A DNA stretch of 64,000 nt from positions 257,001-321,000 of the forward strand of contig JACJZD010000001.1 in the NCBI GenBank assembly GCA_020635795.1, given 5' to 3'. The translations under genes and the position numbers were made by a program. A model generated the notes under the pieces. It saw only the letters and a program-made list of their open reading frames with translations. It ran no database searches and was not told the origin of the DNA. Origin of the DNA: Flavobacteriales bacterium (GTDB lineage Bacteria; Bacteroidota; Bacteroidia; Flavobacteriales_E; Vicingaceae). Numbering within the stretch: position 1 is the first letter of the stretch; the number at the start of each line of letters is the position of its first letter. This document shows, one piece after another, positions 51,817-60,485 of this stretch.

Positions 51817-53097
51817 TTAAACAAGTTTCATAGCAGCATTAATACCTTTTATCAGTTGTTCCATGTCTTTATCAGAAATAACTGACGATAAAAACCAAGC
51901 TTCAAATTGACTAGGCGGAATGTAAATTCCGTTTTCAACTAAGCCCCAGAAAAATTTGGTGAATTGAGTAGTGTCACATTCTTGAGCTTCGGTAAAATTA
52001 GTTACTGTTTTACCTATAAAAAATGGGTTTATCATTGAACCAAAACGATTTACGGTTAAAGCAATTCCATTTGCTTTCGCTGCATCTAACAATGCTTTTT
52101 CAAGCGTTTCTGCTTGTTGGTTAAACTTGTCGTAAGGGTTTTGGTTTTTTAATTCGGTTAAGGTAGAAATACCTGCGGCCATTGCCACTGGGTTTCCTGA
52201 TAATGTTCCTGCTTGATACATTGCTCCTAAAGGTGAAACCATGTTCATGATTTCTTCACGAGCGCCATACGCTCCAACAGGAAATCCGCCACCAATAACT
52301 TTTCCTAAACAAGTGATGTCAGCTTCAATTCCTAATAATTCTTGTGCACCACCAAATTTAGAACGGAACCCAGTCATTACTTCATCAATAACCAAAAGAA
52401 TACCGGCTTCTTTTGTTATTTTTCTAAGTTCTTTAATAAACGAATCGCTTGGCAAAACAACGCCCATATTACCCGCGATTGGCTCGATAAAAACGGCAGC
52501 AATATCTTTACATTCTGCAATGTGTTTTTTTACCGAATCAATGTCGTTGTATTCAGCAATTAAGGTGTTTTTTACTGCATCAGCAGGAACACCCGCACTA
52601 CCTGGTAAACTATATGTTACCAACCCTGAACCTGCTGCAACCAATAATGCATCAGAATGACCATGGTAACAACCTGCAAATTTGATGATGTGATTTTTTC
52701 CTGTAAAGGCTCTTGCTAAACGGATAGCACTTAAAATGGCTTCTGTGCCCGAGTTTACAAATCGAACTTTGTCCATTCCTGGGAAAGCAGCGCAAACTAT
52801 TTCGGCAAGTTTAATTTCATTTTCGGTACTCGCACCAAAACTAAATCCTTCTTTAACTTGATTGGTAACGGCTTCAATAACTTTTTCGTTACCGTGACCT
52901 AAAATCATTGGTCCGTAAGAAAGTACCAAGTCGATGTATTCGTTACCATCAACATCGTAAATTTTAGAACCTTTTGCATTTTTAATAAACAAAGGATTTC
53001 CTCCAACAGATTTAAATGCTCGTACTGGCGAATTTACTGACCCAACCAAGTGTTTCAGTCCTTTGTTGTATAGTTCTTGTGATTTTGTATTGTTCAT
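51817..53097 (-). CDS. hemL: Glutamate-1-semialdehyde 2,1-aminomutase
   Basis: A 426-residue PLP enzyme forming 5-aminolevulinate from glutamate-1-semialdehyde in the C5 pathway. The PLP Lys lies in CLGKVIGGGFPVGAYG, preceded by LLVIDEVMTGFR, and GTEAILSAIRLARAFTG is typical. No HemA (glutamyl-tRNA reductase) gene is in the window. It is followed by hemE and preceded by hemB, with short repeats in both gaps. Confidence 0.96.
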   Translation of the reverse strand: MNNTKSQELYNKGLKHLVGSVNSPVRAFKSVGGNPLFIKNAKGSKIYDVDGNEYIDLVLSYGPMILGHGNEKVIEAVTNQVKEGFSFGASTENEIKLAEIVCAAFPGMDKVRFVNSGTEAILSAIRLARAFTGKNHIIKFAGCYHGHSDALLVAAGSGLVTYSLPGSAGVPADAVKNTLIAEYNDIDSVKKHIAECKDIAAVFIEPIAGNMGVVLPSDSFIKELRKITKEAGILLVIDEVMTGFRSKFGGAQELLGIEADITCLGKVIGGGFPVGAYGAREEIMNMVSPLGAMYQAGTLSGNPVAMAAGISTLTELKNQNPYDKFNQQAETLEKALLDAAKANGIALTVNRFGSMINPFFIGKTVTNFTEAQECDTTQFTKFFWGLVENGIYIPPSQFEAWFLSSVISDKDMEQLIKGINAAMKLV

Positions 53098-53102
53098 AAT
53101 TT

Positions 53103-53264
53103 GCCCCTCTTAATCTCCCCAAAGGGGAGAGACTTGTAATTATCGATTATTTTTTTATTTGTTTTTACACAGTATTTATTTTAGTATTCAACTTTATCGT
53201 AAATAAAGTCAATTCTTCTCATTTGGGTATTACTCCTTCCCTTTGGGAAGGTCGGGATGGGCTA
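53103..53264. repeat. Composite repeat between hemB and hemL, entering the hemB 3' end
   Basis: One end is cccctcttaatctccccaaaggggag (53105 onward) and the other is ccttccctttgggaagg followed by tcgggatgggcta (53235-53264). The same two ends, in the same relative order, make up the shorter element at 63558-63622. The stop and last nine codons of hemB are inside the right part. Confidence 0.8.
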
Positions 53265-54219
53265 ATAGTTTTGCTGCTTCTTTTGCAAAGTAGGTGATAA
53301 TAATATCTGCACCAGCTCTTTTAATTGATAGCAATGTTTCCATCATTACTCGTTGTTCATCTATCCAACCGTTTTTACCAGCGGCTTTTATCATGGCGTA
53401 TTCGCCGCTAACATTGTATGCTGCAATCGGTAAATCAAAATTGTTTTTTAAATCTCTAATAATATCTAAATAAGATAAAGCAGGTTTAACCATTAAAATA
53501 GCAGCTCCCTCATCTACATCTGCTTGAGCTTCTTTAATGGCTTCGTTACGGTTAGCTGAATCCATTTGGTAGGTTCTTCTATCACCAAAACTTGGTGTTG
53601 AGTCGGCAGCATCTCTAAATGGTCCATAATACGCCGAAGCATATTTTACGGAATAGCCCATGATTGGAATGTGTTGAAATCCGTTTTTATCTAATTCGTC
53701 TCTAATCTCGCGTACTGCAAAATCCATCATGCCGGATGGAGCAACCATGTCAACTCCAGCTTTAGCTTGAGCCAATACTTGTTTTCTTAAATTGACAAGC
53801 GTTAAATCGTTATCCACATCATGGTTGCACAAAACTCCACAGTGCCCATGACTCGTGTATTCGCAAAAGCAAACGTCGGCTATAACTTGTAATGTTGGAT
53901 AGTTTTTTTTGATGTAAGCAATTGCTTTTTGAATAATTCCCTCAGGGTTCCAGCTTTCAGAACCTTCTTCATCTTTGTGTAAAGGAATGCCAAACAGTAT
54001 AACAGATTTAATTCCTAAATCAACGGCTTCTTGTAGCTCTGCATCAATTTGGTCAAGCGAATACCTGAAAATTCCTGGCATCGAGGTAATTTCTTTTTTT
54101 ATGTTATTGCCTTCTTCGATAAAAAGCGGGTAAATAAAATCGGTAACCTTTAGTTGCGTTTCTCGAACTGCAGCTCTTATTTCTTTGGTTTTTCTACTAT
54201 CTCTTAAACGTACGCTCAT
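53230..54219 (-). CDS. hemB: Porphobilinogen synthase (ALA dehydratase)
   Basis: A 329-residue enzyme condensing two 5-aminolevulinates. The Cys-rich metal site DVCFCEYTSHGHCGVL, the first Schiff-base Lys region MGYSVKYASAYYGPFRDA and the second MVKPALSYLDI are present. Its last nine residues (HPDLPKGKE) are encoded by a palindromic repeat shared with the intergenic region at 63558, so the natural C-terminus may once have been different. It heads the heme gene series and has a TATATTTG promoter box upstream. Confidence 0.95.
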   Translation of the reverse strand: MSVRLRDSRKTKEIRAAVRETQLKVTDFIYPLFIEEGNNIKKEITSMPGIFRYSLDQIDAELQEAVDLGIKSVILFGIPLHKDEEGSESWNPEGIIQKAIAYIKKNYPTLQVIADVCFCEYTSHGHCGVLCNHDVDNDLTLVNLRKQVLAQAKAGVDMVAPSGMMDFAVREIRDELDKNGFQHIPIMGYSVKYASAYYGPFRDAADSTPSFGDRRTYQMDSANRNEAIKEAQADVDEGAAILMVKPALSYLDIIRDLKNNFDLPIAAYNVSGEYAMIKAAGKNGWIDEQRVMMETLLSIKRAGADIIITYFAKEAAKLLAHPDLPKGKE

Positions 54220-54235
54220 TACAAAAATTTGAGTG

Positions 54236-54243
54236 CAAATATA
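54236..54243 (-). promoter_or_regulatory. TAnnTTTG promoter element of hemB
   Basis: TATATTTG on the minus strand lies 16 nt before the hemB ATG. Confidence 0.6.
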
Positions 54244-54307
54244 AGTTTGTTCAATGAGGTAAAATAGGAAATATATCAGTTTTTAAGACTAATGTTTTTA
54301 ACATCCT

Positions 54308-54315
54308 TACTTTTG
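54308..54315 (+). promoter_or_regulatory. TAnnTTTG promoter element of the DCC-family gene
   Basis: TACTTTTG, identical to the tetR box, ends 4 nt before the GTG start at 54320. Confidence 0.62.
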
Positions 54316-54319
54316 TGAA

Positions 54320-54718
54320 GTGGAAACCGCTAATCATATTATTCTTTTTGATGGAACTTGCAATTTTTGTAATTTCTGGGTTGGTTTTGTGATAAAAAGA
54401 GATGCAAAAAATGTATTTCGGTTTGCAAGTTTGCAGTCAGTAATAGGTCAGGAATTACGAATGAAATACCAAGTAAGTAGTGGGTTAGATTCGGTTGTGC
54501 TCATCAAAAACAATAAAGTTTACATTAAATCGAATGCAGCGTTAGAAATTATTAAACAGTTGAATGGTTTGTGGTTTTTATTTTATGGATTTAAAATAAT
54601 TCCAATTTTTATTCGCGATTGGTTTTATGATGTGGTTGCCAAACACCGATACAAATGGTTTGGTCAACAAGTGTGCGAAATTGCTCCTAAAACAGAATTT
54701 ATGCATAAGTTTTTATAA
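54320..54718 (+). CDS. DCC-family (DUF393) thiol oxidoreductase-like protein
   Basis: A 132-residue thioredoxin-fold protein with the hallmark DGTCNFC motif at residues 10-16 (CxxC), followed by FWVGFVIKRD and FRFASLQS. The family is predicted to catalyse thiol-disulfide exchange but is poorly characterised. The start is GTG at 54320, supported by the promoter box just upstream. The exonuclease gene follows after 19 nt with its own box. Confidence 0.88.
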   Translation: METANHIILFDGTCNFCNFWVGFVIKRDAKNVFRFASLQSVIGQELRMKYQVSSGLDSVVLIKNNKVYIKSNAALEIIKQLNGLWFLFYGFKIIPIFIRDWFYDVVAKHRYKWFGQQVCEIAPKTEFMHKFL

Positions 54719-54723
54719 ATCAT

Positions 54724-54731
54724 TACCTTTG
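54724..54731 (+). promoter_or_regulatory. TAnnTTTG promoter element of the exonuclease gene
   Basis: TACCTTTG ends 6 nt before the GTG start at 54738. Confidence 0.6.
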
Positions 54732-54737
54732 CAATAA

Positions 54738-55289
54738 GTGTACGCCATTATAGATATAGAAACTTCAGGAGGGAACCATAAAAATGGAAAAATTACCGAA
54801 ATAGCCATCTACAAACATGATGGTAAAAAAATTGTGGACGAATTTGTAACCCTTGTCAACCCTGAAATTAAGATAGATTGGTACGTTAAAAAACTTACAG
54901 GAATAACTGATGAAATGGTTGCTGAAGCACCAAAATTTTTTGAGGTTGCAAAACGTATTGTAAACATTACTCGCGGTTGTATTTTTATTGCTCATAATGT
55001 AGATTTTGATTACGACTTTGTTCGTGCTGAATTTCGTTCGTTGGGATTTGAATACAAACGTTCAAAACTTTGTACGGTTCAGTTGAGTAGAAAACTAATT
55101 CCTGGAAAAAAATCGTATAGTTTGGGTAAGTTGTGTAAAGATTTGGGGCTGCCTTTGGAAGACCGACACCGTGCTTCTGGTGATGCTTTGGCAACAGTTA
55201 AATTGTTTGAAATGTTATTGGAGGCTGATAATAATCAGAAACTAATACCACGACCTGTGGTAGATTTGAATCAGACGAAGTTGTTTTGA
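54738..55289 (+). CDS. DEDDh 3'-5' exonuclease (DnaQ-like)
   Basis: A 183-residue exonuclease of the Pol III epsilon type. Exo I IIDIETSGG supplies the Asp and Glu, Exo II is IAHNVDFDYDF, and Exo III is HRASGDALAT with His and Asp. It starts with GTG at 54738. It lacks the GIY-YIG domain found in longer Bacteroidota homologues and any polymerase-binding tail is short. It may proofread or trim DNA or RNA. Which polymerase it serves, if any, is not evident. Confidence 0.9.
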   Translation: MYAIIDIETSGGNHKNGKITEIAIYKHDGKKIVDEFVTLVNPEIKIDWYVKKLTGITDEMVAEAPKFFEVAKRIVNITRGCIFIAHNVDFDYDFVRAEFRSLGFEYKRSKLCTVQLSRKLIPGKKSYSLGKLCKDLGLPLEDRHRASGDALATVKLFEMLLEADNNQKLIPRPVVDLNQTKLF

Positions 55290-55338
55290 TGGCTCGCAGA
55301 TTTCACGGATGAACGCTGAAAAAAATTGCAATAACAGT

Positions 55339-56817
55339 TTATTCGCTAATAATCAATTTTTGAATCGCTTGTTTATTGTTCTCAAAAATCAACTTTACCA
55401 AGTACATCCCTTTAGGTAAATTTGTTTTTAAGTTGGTTTTATATTGATTAATTTTTTGGTTAAATAACACCTTTCCTTCAATACTAACAATGATTAGGTT
55501 TAATGGTTTTTCACTTTCAACTGTAAAATTTCCAGATTTACTTGGGTTTGGATAAATCTTAATATCGCTAATATTCTCAATGTCGTTAATTCCTGTAACT
55601 AAAGTTGACCAAGCAACTCCTTCTTGAATACCGTTGATGGTGGAGCCGATGATGTCCCATGAGGTAGTTTGGTCAAAGCTGAGCATGTAACTTGAGTAGA
55701 ATCCATATTTTGTATTGTAATTTTCATTCCAACCGTAGTCAGGTATAGCAGATGGTTCGCAATTATTAAATGTTGTACTTAAATACTTGAATTCATTCAT
55801 TCTTGTCTTATAAACTATCCCATTTTTAATTGTGTAAGGTGAAACCTCGTCTAAGTAAATTGTTGAAGATGTATTATTGATATAGTCAGGTGAAATAGTA
55901 GAAGTATTATAACCTAAATAAGACATAGATTTAGTCTTATAAGCTGTGCTTGAATAAGAACTGGACGTAAGGTTAGTTGTTAGCCTATTAATTATGTATG
56001 ATACAGTATCGGGCAAATTAAATACATTGGTAATAGAGTCTTTATAATAATTTGTATAACTAGAGGGATTTCCAGGCCAAGGAGGAGCGCGAAATTCTTC
56101 TTTCCAAATAAGTACATCGCCAATGTTTAAATGAAAATAATCATGAAAAGTTGGTGGGCTAAAACCTTCTTGAATCAAATTTGAATTCAAACCTAATAAA
56201 GGATAATTATTAAAAATTTTAAACCCATAATTTTTTGATAATATATATTTATTTTGATTAATGATATCAGAAACAGGCGTGCCATTATTCATTGCCTGAA
56301 CAGAAAAGAGTTTTAATGAATCAGAAATTGATCCAATTATATTGTCATAATAGATACTGTCACAAGTAATTTTTAGTTGATTAAAACCACTTCCTGAAAA
56401 TGGAAAAACCCAAGAACTATCTTTTTGAGCATAAGATTTTAAAATAAAAATATCTTGTGGTTGAAAAAAGGCATCATAAAAGTAAAAAGTATATTCATTG
56501 TTAGAAACAGTTATTGAGTCAGGTCTTTCATTATCATGGATAGAGTAATAAAAATTTGAAGGAAAGTTGTTACTAATAATAGTACTATAACAATTGCCAA
56601 TTCCTGGAGTTTTAAAGTGAAAATAGTGGGTTTGTGAACTCCCATAATCTCTAATGCTGTCCACACAAAATTCATTTAAGAGAGTGTCTGGACTATAGTA
56701 GTTTGTTACATTGTTGTGCATAAAATAACTCTTCTGTCCCAAAGGAAATGGTTGCCAATTTTGGGCAAAAGAAAAAAAGGACGATAAGATGAAGCAAAGA
56801 AGTAGAAATTTTTTCAT
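55339..56817 (-). CDS. Secreted protein with type IX secretion sorting domain
   Basis: A 492-residue protein with a signal peptide (about 1-18, ending FFSFAQ), a long body without recognised enzymatic motif, and a T9SS type-A sorting domain at the C-terminus (IKIYPNPSKSGNFTVES ... LPKGMYLVKLIFENNKQAIQKLIISE). The body is rich in Tyr, Ser and Asn. It is expected to be exported to the surface. Function is unknown. Together with the protein at 27522-28394 it shows that this organism uses T9SS. Confidence 0.85.
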   Translation of the reverse strand: MKKFLLLCFILSSFFSFAQNWQPFPLGQKSYFMHNNVTNYYSPDTLLNEFCVDSIRDYGSSQTHYFHFKTPGIGNCYSTIISNNFPSNFYYSIHDNERPDSITVSNNEYTFYFYDAFFQPQDIFILKSYAQKDSSWVFPFSGSGFNQLKITCDSIYYDNIIGSISDSLKLFSVQAMNNGTPVSDIINQNKYILSKNYGFKIFNNYPLLGLNSNLIQEGFSPPTFHDYFHLNIGDVLIWKEEFRAPPWPGNPSSYTNYYKDSITNVFNLPDTVSYIINRLTTNLTSSSYSSTAYKTKSMSYLGYNTSTISPDYINNTSSTIYLDEVSPYTIKNGIVYKTRMNEFKYLSTTFNNCEPSAIPDYGWNENYNTKYGFYSSYMLSFDQTTSWDIIGSTINGIQEGVAWSTLVTGINDIENISDIKIYPNPSKSGNFTVESEKPLNLIIVSIEGKVLFNQKINQYKTNLKTNLPKGMYLVKLIFENNKQAIQKLIISE

Positions 56818-56937
56818 AGCCGTTATTTTACAAATACCTTATAAAGGTAAAAAGTAAATCCATACCAAAATATGATTGGTAGCAGTTATTTGTTGAACGG
56901 TATGTTTTTGGGTGTTTTTGTGTAAATTTTTTACAAA

Positions 56938-58206
56938 TTAGTGCATCTCCAACTTGTTTTGATTTACAATTCCGTAAACTTTTCCTGTTAATGTTTTCCC
57001 AATAAACGGACTGTTTTTCGATTTCGAAACCAAAATTTCAGTTTTTATAACTTGGATTTCATGCGGACTAAAAAGGGTAAGGTTGGCTTGTTCCCCAACT
57101 TCTAGTTTCGGAACATCTAAGTTTAAAGTTTGTCGAGGATTTGTTGTAATTAAATCGATGATTTGATCAAGTGCTAATTTTCCTTTTAATGCTGTGTTCA
57201 TTGCAGCAAAAGAAGTTTGTAGGTTGATGATGCCAAATGCTGCGTGGTCAAACTCGCATTGTTTGTGTTCAATGTCTTGTGGTGTATGGTCGGAACAAAT
57301 AATATCAATCACGCCTTCTTTTAACCCTTTTATCAAGGCTTTTATATCGTCTTTGGTTCTTAAAGGAGGCATTACTTTTAAGTTGCTGTCGAACGTTTCC
57401 AATTCGGTTTCATCTAACAACAAATGGTAAGAGTTAACATCGGCAGTAATTTTCAAACCTTTTGCTTTTGCTTCTTTTATCAGTTGTACCGATTTTTTGG
57501 TGCTGATGTTTGATAAATGAATGGCAGCGTTGCAATATTCAGCTAAAAATATATCTCTATTAACCATTATTTCTTCAGCTATGGCAGGAATTCCTTTTAA
57601 ACCTAACCGTGTACTGGTAATACCTTCGTTAATTTGTCCGTTGTTAAACAAGTGGCGGTTGTTAGGGTAATTAATTACCAAACCTCCAAAACTTTGGTTG
57701 TACAACAATGCTCTTGTAAGTAAATTTGGATTGGCAATTGATTTTTTATTGTCGGTAAAAGCAACCGCTCCAGCTAAATGCATATCATACATTTCTGCAA
57801 TATCGTTTCCTTCGCTTTGATGTGTTAAAGCTCCAGCAGGATAAACATTTACGATATTGTTTTTTGCTTTGTTAATGATGTATTCAATGCCTGATTTATT
57901 ATCGATAACTGGGTTGGTGCTTGGCATTACCATAACTCCTGTAAAACCACCTTTTGCAGCGGCTTTTAACCCAGAGTTTAAATCTTCTTTGTATTCAAAT
58001 CCTGGGTCACAGAAATTTGCTCTAAAATCAAACCAACCAATAGAAACGTGTAAATCTTTTTGTTTGATTTCCTGAAAATTATCAGTGTTTTTAATTGTTG
58101 CAGTAATCTTTTTAATGATTCCTTTTTCAATAAGTATATCAACAGTTTTACCATTAAATGGCGATTTGCTGTTTACTACTGTAGCTGATTTTATTAGAGC
58201 ATTCAT
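56938..58206 (-). CDS. Dihydroorotase-like protein lacking metal ligands
   Basis: A 422-residue amidohydrolase-fold protein of the dihydroorotase family, type I. The fold is clear (MVMPSTNPV, CSDHTPQDIEHK, FGIINLQTSFAAM, LTTNPRQTLNL). The essential HxH of the N-terminal motif, normally DxHxHxRxPG, is replaced in GWFDFRANFCDPGF. The usual His of the strand-5 segment is Asn in AIHLSNIST, and the His of the next segment is Tyr in VNSYHLL. It is therefore probably not an active dihydroorotase. A structural or regulatory role, as for PyrC-prime partners of aspartate transcarbamoylase, is possible. It may be transcribed with the BatA-domain gene upstream, across a repeat. Confidence 0.85.
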   Translation of the reverse strand: MNALIKSATVVNSKSPFNGKTVDILIEKGIIKKITATIKNTDNFQEIKQKDLHVSIGWFDFRANFCDPGFEYKEDLNSGLKAAAKGGFTGVMVMPSTNPVIDNKSGIEYIINKAKNNIVNVYPAGALTHQSEGNDIAEMYDMHLAGAVAFTDNKKSIANPNLLTRALLYNQSFGGLVINYPNNRHLFNNGQINEGITSTRLGLKGIPAIAEEIMVNRDIFLAEYCNAAIHLSNISTKKSVQLIKEAKAKGLKITADVNSYHLLLDETELETFDSNLKVMPPLRTKDDIKALIKGLKEGVIDIICSDHTPQDIEHKQCEFDHAAFGIINLQTSFAAMNTALKGKLALDQIIDLITTNPRQTLNLDVPKLEVGEQANLTLFSPHEIQVIKTEILVSKSKNSPFIGKTLTGKVYGIVNQNKLEMH

Positions 58207-58226
58207 GATTCTTTTATTTTTATTTT

Positions 58227-58363
58227 ACCACATAGTTACATAGGTTTGTTGTTATATTAAAGACGAAGATAGAGGCTTTGCTTTTTACATAGAATACTAT
58301 GTTAAAAAATTTATTTTCTATCTTTTACTTCTGTATTTATTCGTTTCTATGTTGCTATGTGGT
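58227..58363. repeat. 137-bp MITE-like element with accacatag ends
   Basis: accacatagttacatag at the left and ctatgttgctatgtggt at the right are inverted with two mismatches. An inner acatag...ctatgt pair lies in the centre. It fills most of the gap between the BatA-domain gene and the dihydroorotase-like gene, and has no coding capacity. Confidence 0.8.
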
Positions 58364-58372
58364 TAATATTTT

Positions 58373-60403
58373 TTACTTAAAGAGTTTAATAAGAGCAATT
58401 TCAACGGCCAAAAATAGCAACGCTAAAATAACACATAATTTCCAATATGTTGTACCGTTTTTAATTTCATTGAAGGCTGCACTCATCGTTTTTGAGCCAG
58501 CATTTATTATTGATGTGTTAAGCGAGTAATTTATTGCTAAATCGTTCAATTCATCCATACTATAGGTGGTTAAATCAGATTCTAGTCTGTTGTAATTGTA
58601 TGCCAACCCTAAATTTAACTTTTTAGATTCGAGTAAATAATTTCCAGCTAAACTAATGCCTTCGGTTGTAAATACTACGGTATTTTCAGCGTCCGATTTT
58701 ACCCGAGGGATTAATTCAAAATCAGTTTGTTTAATTTTTAACGAACCTTCGTTTTCAACACGAGGAATGGTTAAAGATTCATTTTCTCCAATGGTATAAA
58801 ATAGAGGGTAGTTGAACTGACTTTGTAAAGCCATGTTGTAAAGTGTAGGAACAAAAATGGCATGTTTTGAAAAATTTCCAGCGTCTTCGTCTAAACATCC
58901 ACTTATCAAATAAATAGTTCCTTTTTTGTTTTTGTAAGCCGTTAAAAAAGGGTCGTTATTTTTTAATTTAAGCAATACATTTTTATAAGCTACCGCTTGA
59001 TTTGACTGTTTGAAATGTTTTTTTATGGATGGTAAGTTAATGTTGTCGGCAGGCTTACCCTCAAAAACTGAAGCATAAAGAGGGTGTTGATAGCTCACTT
59101 CGCTAATTTTTATGGTTGAGGTGTCTAAATCAGTAAATGCATTGATTTGTAAAAGCGTTGCAAATGATTGGTAGCTTGTCAAGTCTATATCGTTAGTAGG
59201 TATAATGGCTAACGAGCCACCATTTTCTACAAAATTTTTAAGGCTAGCAGCTAAACCCGATGAAACTTCTTTTAACCCATTTAGCACAATTAAACTGCTT
59301 TGTTTTATTTTGGAATAATCGAGTTGGTTAACTGATGAACTGGTAAAGTGAAATAGGCTGTCGGATGAAAAAATAGCTTTTATATTGGGTTGAACATTCT
59401 CTCCAAAAATCTCCAAAGTTTCAATGTTTTCTGCAATCAAATAAGAAAAGTAAAAGTCGTCGTCTAAAGTTACGGGCGAATCTTGCAGTTCAATTTTCCC
59501 TGCTTGTATGCCCGATGTATGATTTTTATAATTCAATTCAACAATTGCTTCATCGTTGGCTTTTGCAGAAAAACTAGCTGGGGTAATTAGTTTTTCGTTG
59601 ATGTACAGTTTTACAGGAATATTTTCTAAATCTTGGTCGGAATTATTTTTGATTCGAACAAATAGTTTTTCTTGTTGTGATAATAAATGGGTTGGATTTT
59701 CGAACCAGCACGTATCAATGTATAAGTTTGTTTTTTTAGTAGATAAAATAGGAACAAAAACCGAATGGATGAGTGTGTCATTTTTTAGTTGTTCAATGTC
59801 GGCAGTTGTTTTTTGGAAATCAGAAAAAACCACCATTGATTTGTTGGTGTTTTCGTTGCTGTTACTGTTTAATGCTTCCTTAAGTCGTATAAAAACATTC
59901 GACAACAACCTGCTTTCAGCACTAATTTGAATTTCTTCAATTTTTGTTAAAGCCTCTTCGTTACTCAAAATTCGCTGACTACCAGCGCTAAACTTATTAT
60001 CACAAACTATAAAACGGTCGGTACGTTGGTAAGCATTTACCAATTCAATGGCTTTGGTTTTGGCTTCATCAAGCAAAGCTCCATTTTCACCAACACTTTC
60101 CATGCTAAAAGAGTTGTCGATATAAATACCAATAATGTTGTTGATGTTTTGGGTTGAATTAGCCGATGGAATAAAAGGTTGTACAAATGCTAGCACCAAA
60201 AAAGTAATGGCTAAAATTCGTGAAGCCAAAATAAGTAAGTGTTTCAGTTTTGATTTTGATTGACTTTCTTTTTTTACTTCACGTAAAAAACTCACGTTCG
60301 AGAAATAAATTTTCTTAAACTTTCTGAAATTAAATAAATGAATAATGATTGGTATCGCTACGGCGAATAATGCAAATAAGAATTCTGGATATGCAAATTT
60401 CAT
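58373..60403 (-). CDS. BatA-domain membrane protein with VWA-like domain
   Basis: A 676-residue protein. The N-terminus is the double-membrane-helix BatA region (MKFAYPEFLFALFAVAIPIIIHLFNFRKFKKIYFSNVSFLREVKKESQSKSKLKHLLILASRILAITFLVLAF). A VWA-like domain follows with a MIDAS-type DNSFS (about 95-99). The large periplasmic middle contains beta-rich and Rossmann-like segments, and a C-terminal helix anchors the protein. Such proteins occur in Bacteroidota near aerotolerance-type operons, but the role is unclear. A promoter box lies 7 nt before the start. Confidence 0.85.
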   Translation of the reverse strand: MKFAYPEFLFALFAVAIPIIIHLFNFRKFKKIYFSNVSFLREVKKESQSKSKLKHLLILASRILAITFLVLAFVQPFIPSANSTQNINNIIGIYIDNSFSMESVGENGALLDEAKTKAIELVNAYQRTDRFIVCDNKFSAGSQRILSNEEALTKIEEIQISAESRLLSNVFIRLKEALNSNSNENTNKSMVVFSDFQKTTADIEQLKNDTLIHSVFVPILSTKKTNLYIDTCWFENPTHLLSQQEKLFVRIKNNSDQDLENIPVKLYINEKLITPASFSAKANDEAIVELNYKNHTSGIQAGKIELQDSPVTLDDDFYFSYLIAENIETLEIFGENVQPNIKAIFSSDSLFHFTSSSVNQLDYSKIKQSSLIVLNGLKEVSSGLAASLKNFVENGGSLAIIPTNDIDLTSYQSFATLLQINAFTDLDTSTIKISEVSYQHPLYASVFEGKPADNINLPSIKKHFKQSNQAVAYKNVLLKLKNNDPFLTAYKNKKGTIYLISGCLDEDAGNFSKHAIFVPTLYNMALQSQFNYPLFYTIGENESLTIPRVENEGSLKIKQTDFELIPRVKSDAENTVVFTTEGISLAGNYLLESKKLNLGLAYNYNRLESDLTTYSMDELNDLAINYSLNTSIINAGSKTMSAAFNEIKNGTTYWKLCVILALLFLAVEIALIKLFK

Positions 60404-60410
60404 TAAAGCA

Positions 60411-60418
60411 CAAATGTA
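60411..60418 (-). promoter_or_regulatory. TAnnTTTG promoter element of the BatA-domain gene
   Basis: TACATTTG on the minus strand ends 7 nt before the ATG at 60403. Confidence 0.6.
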
Positions 60419-60485
60419 ATTTAATAATTTGACAAATTCTAAAAATAGAAAACACTCGTTGGATTAGTTCAATTTATCAATGCAA

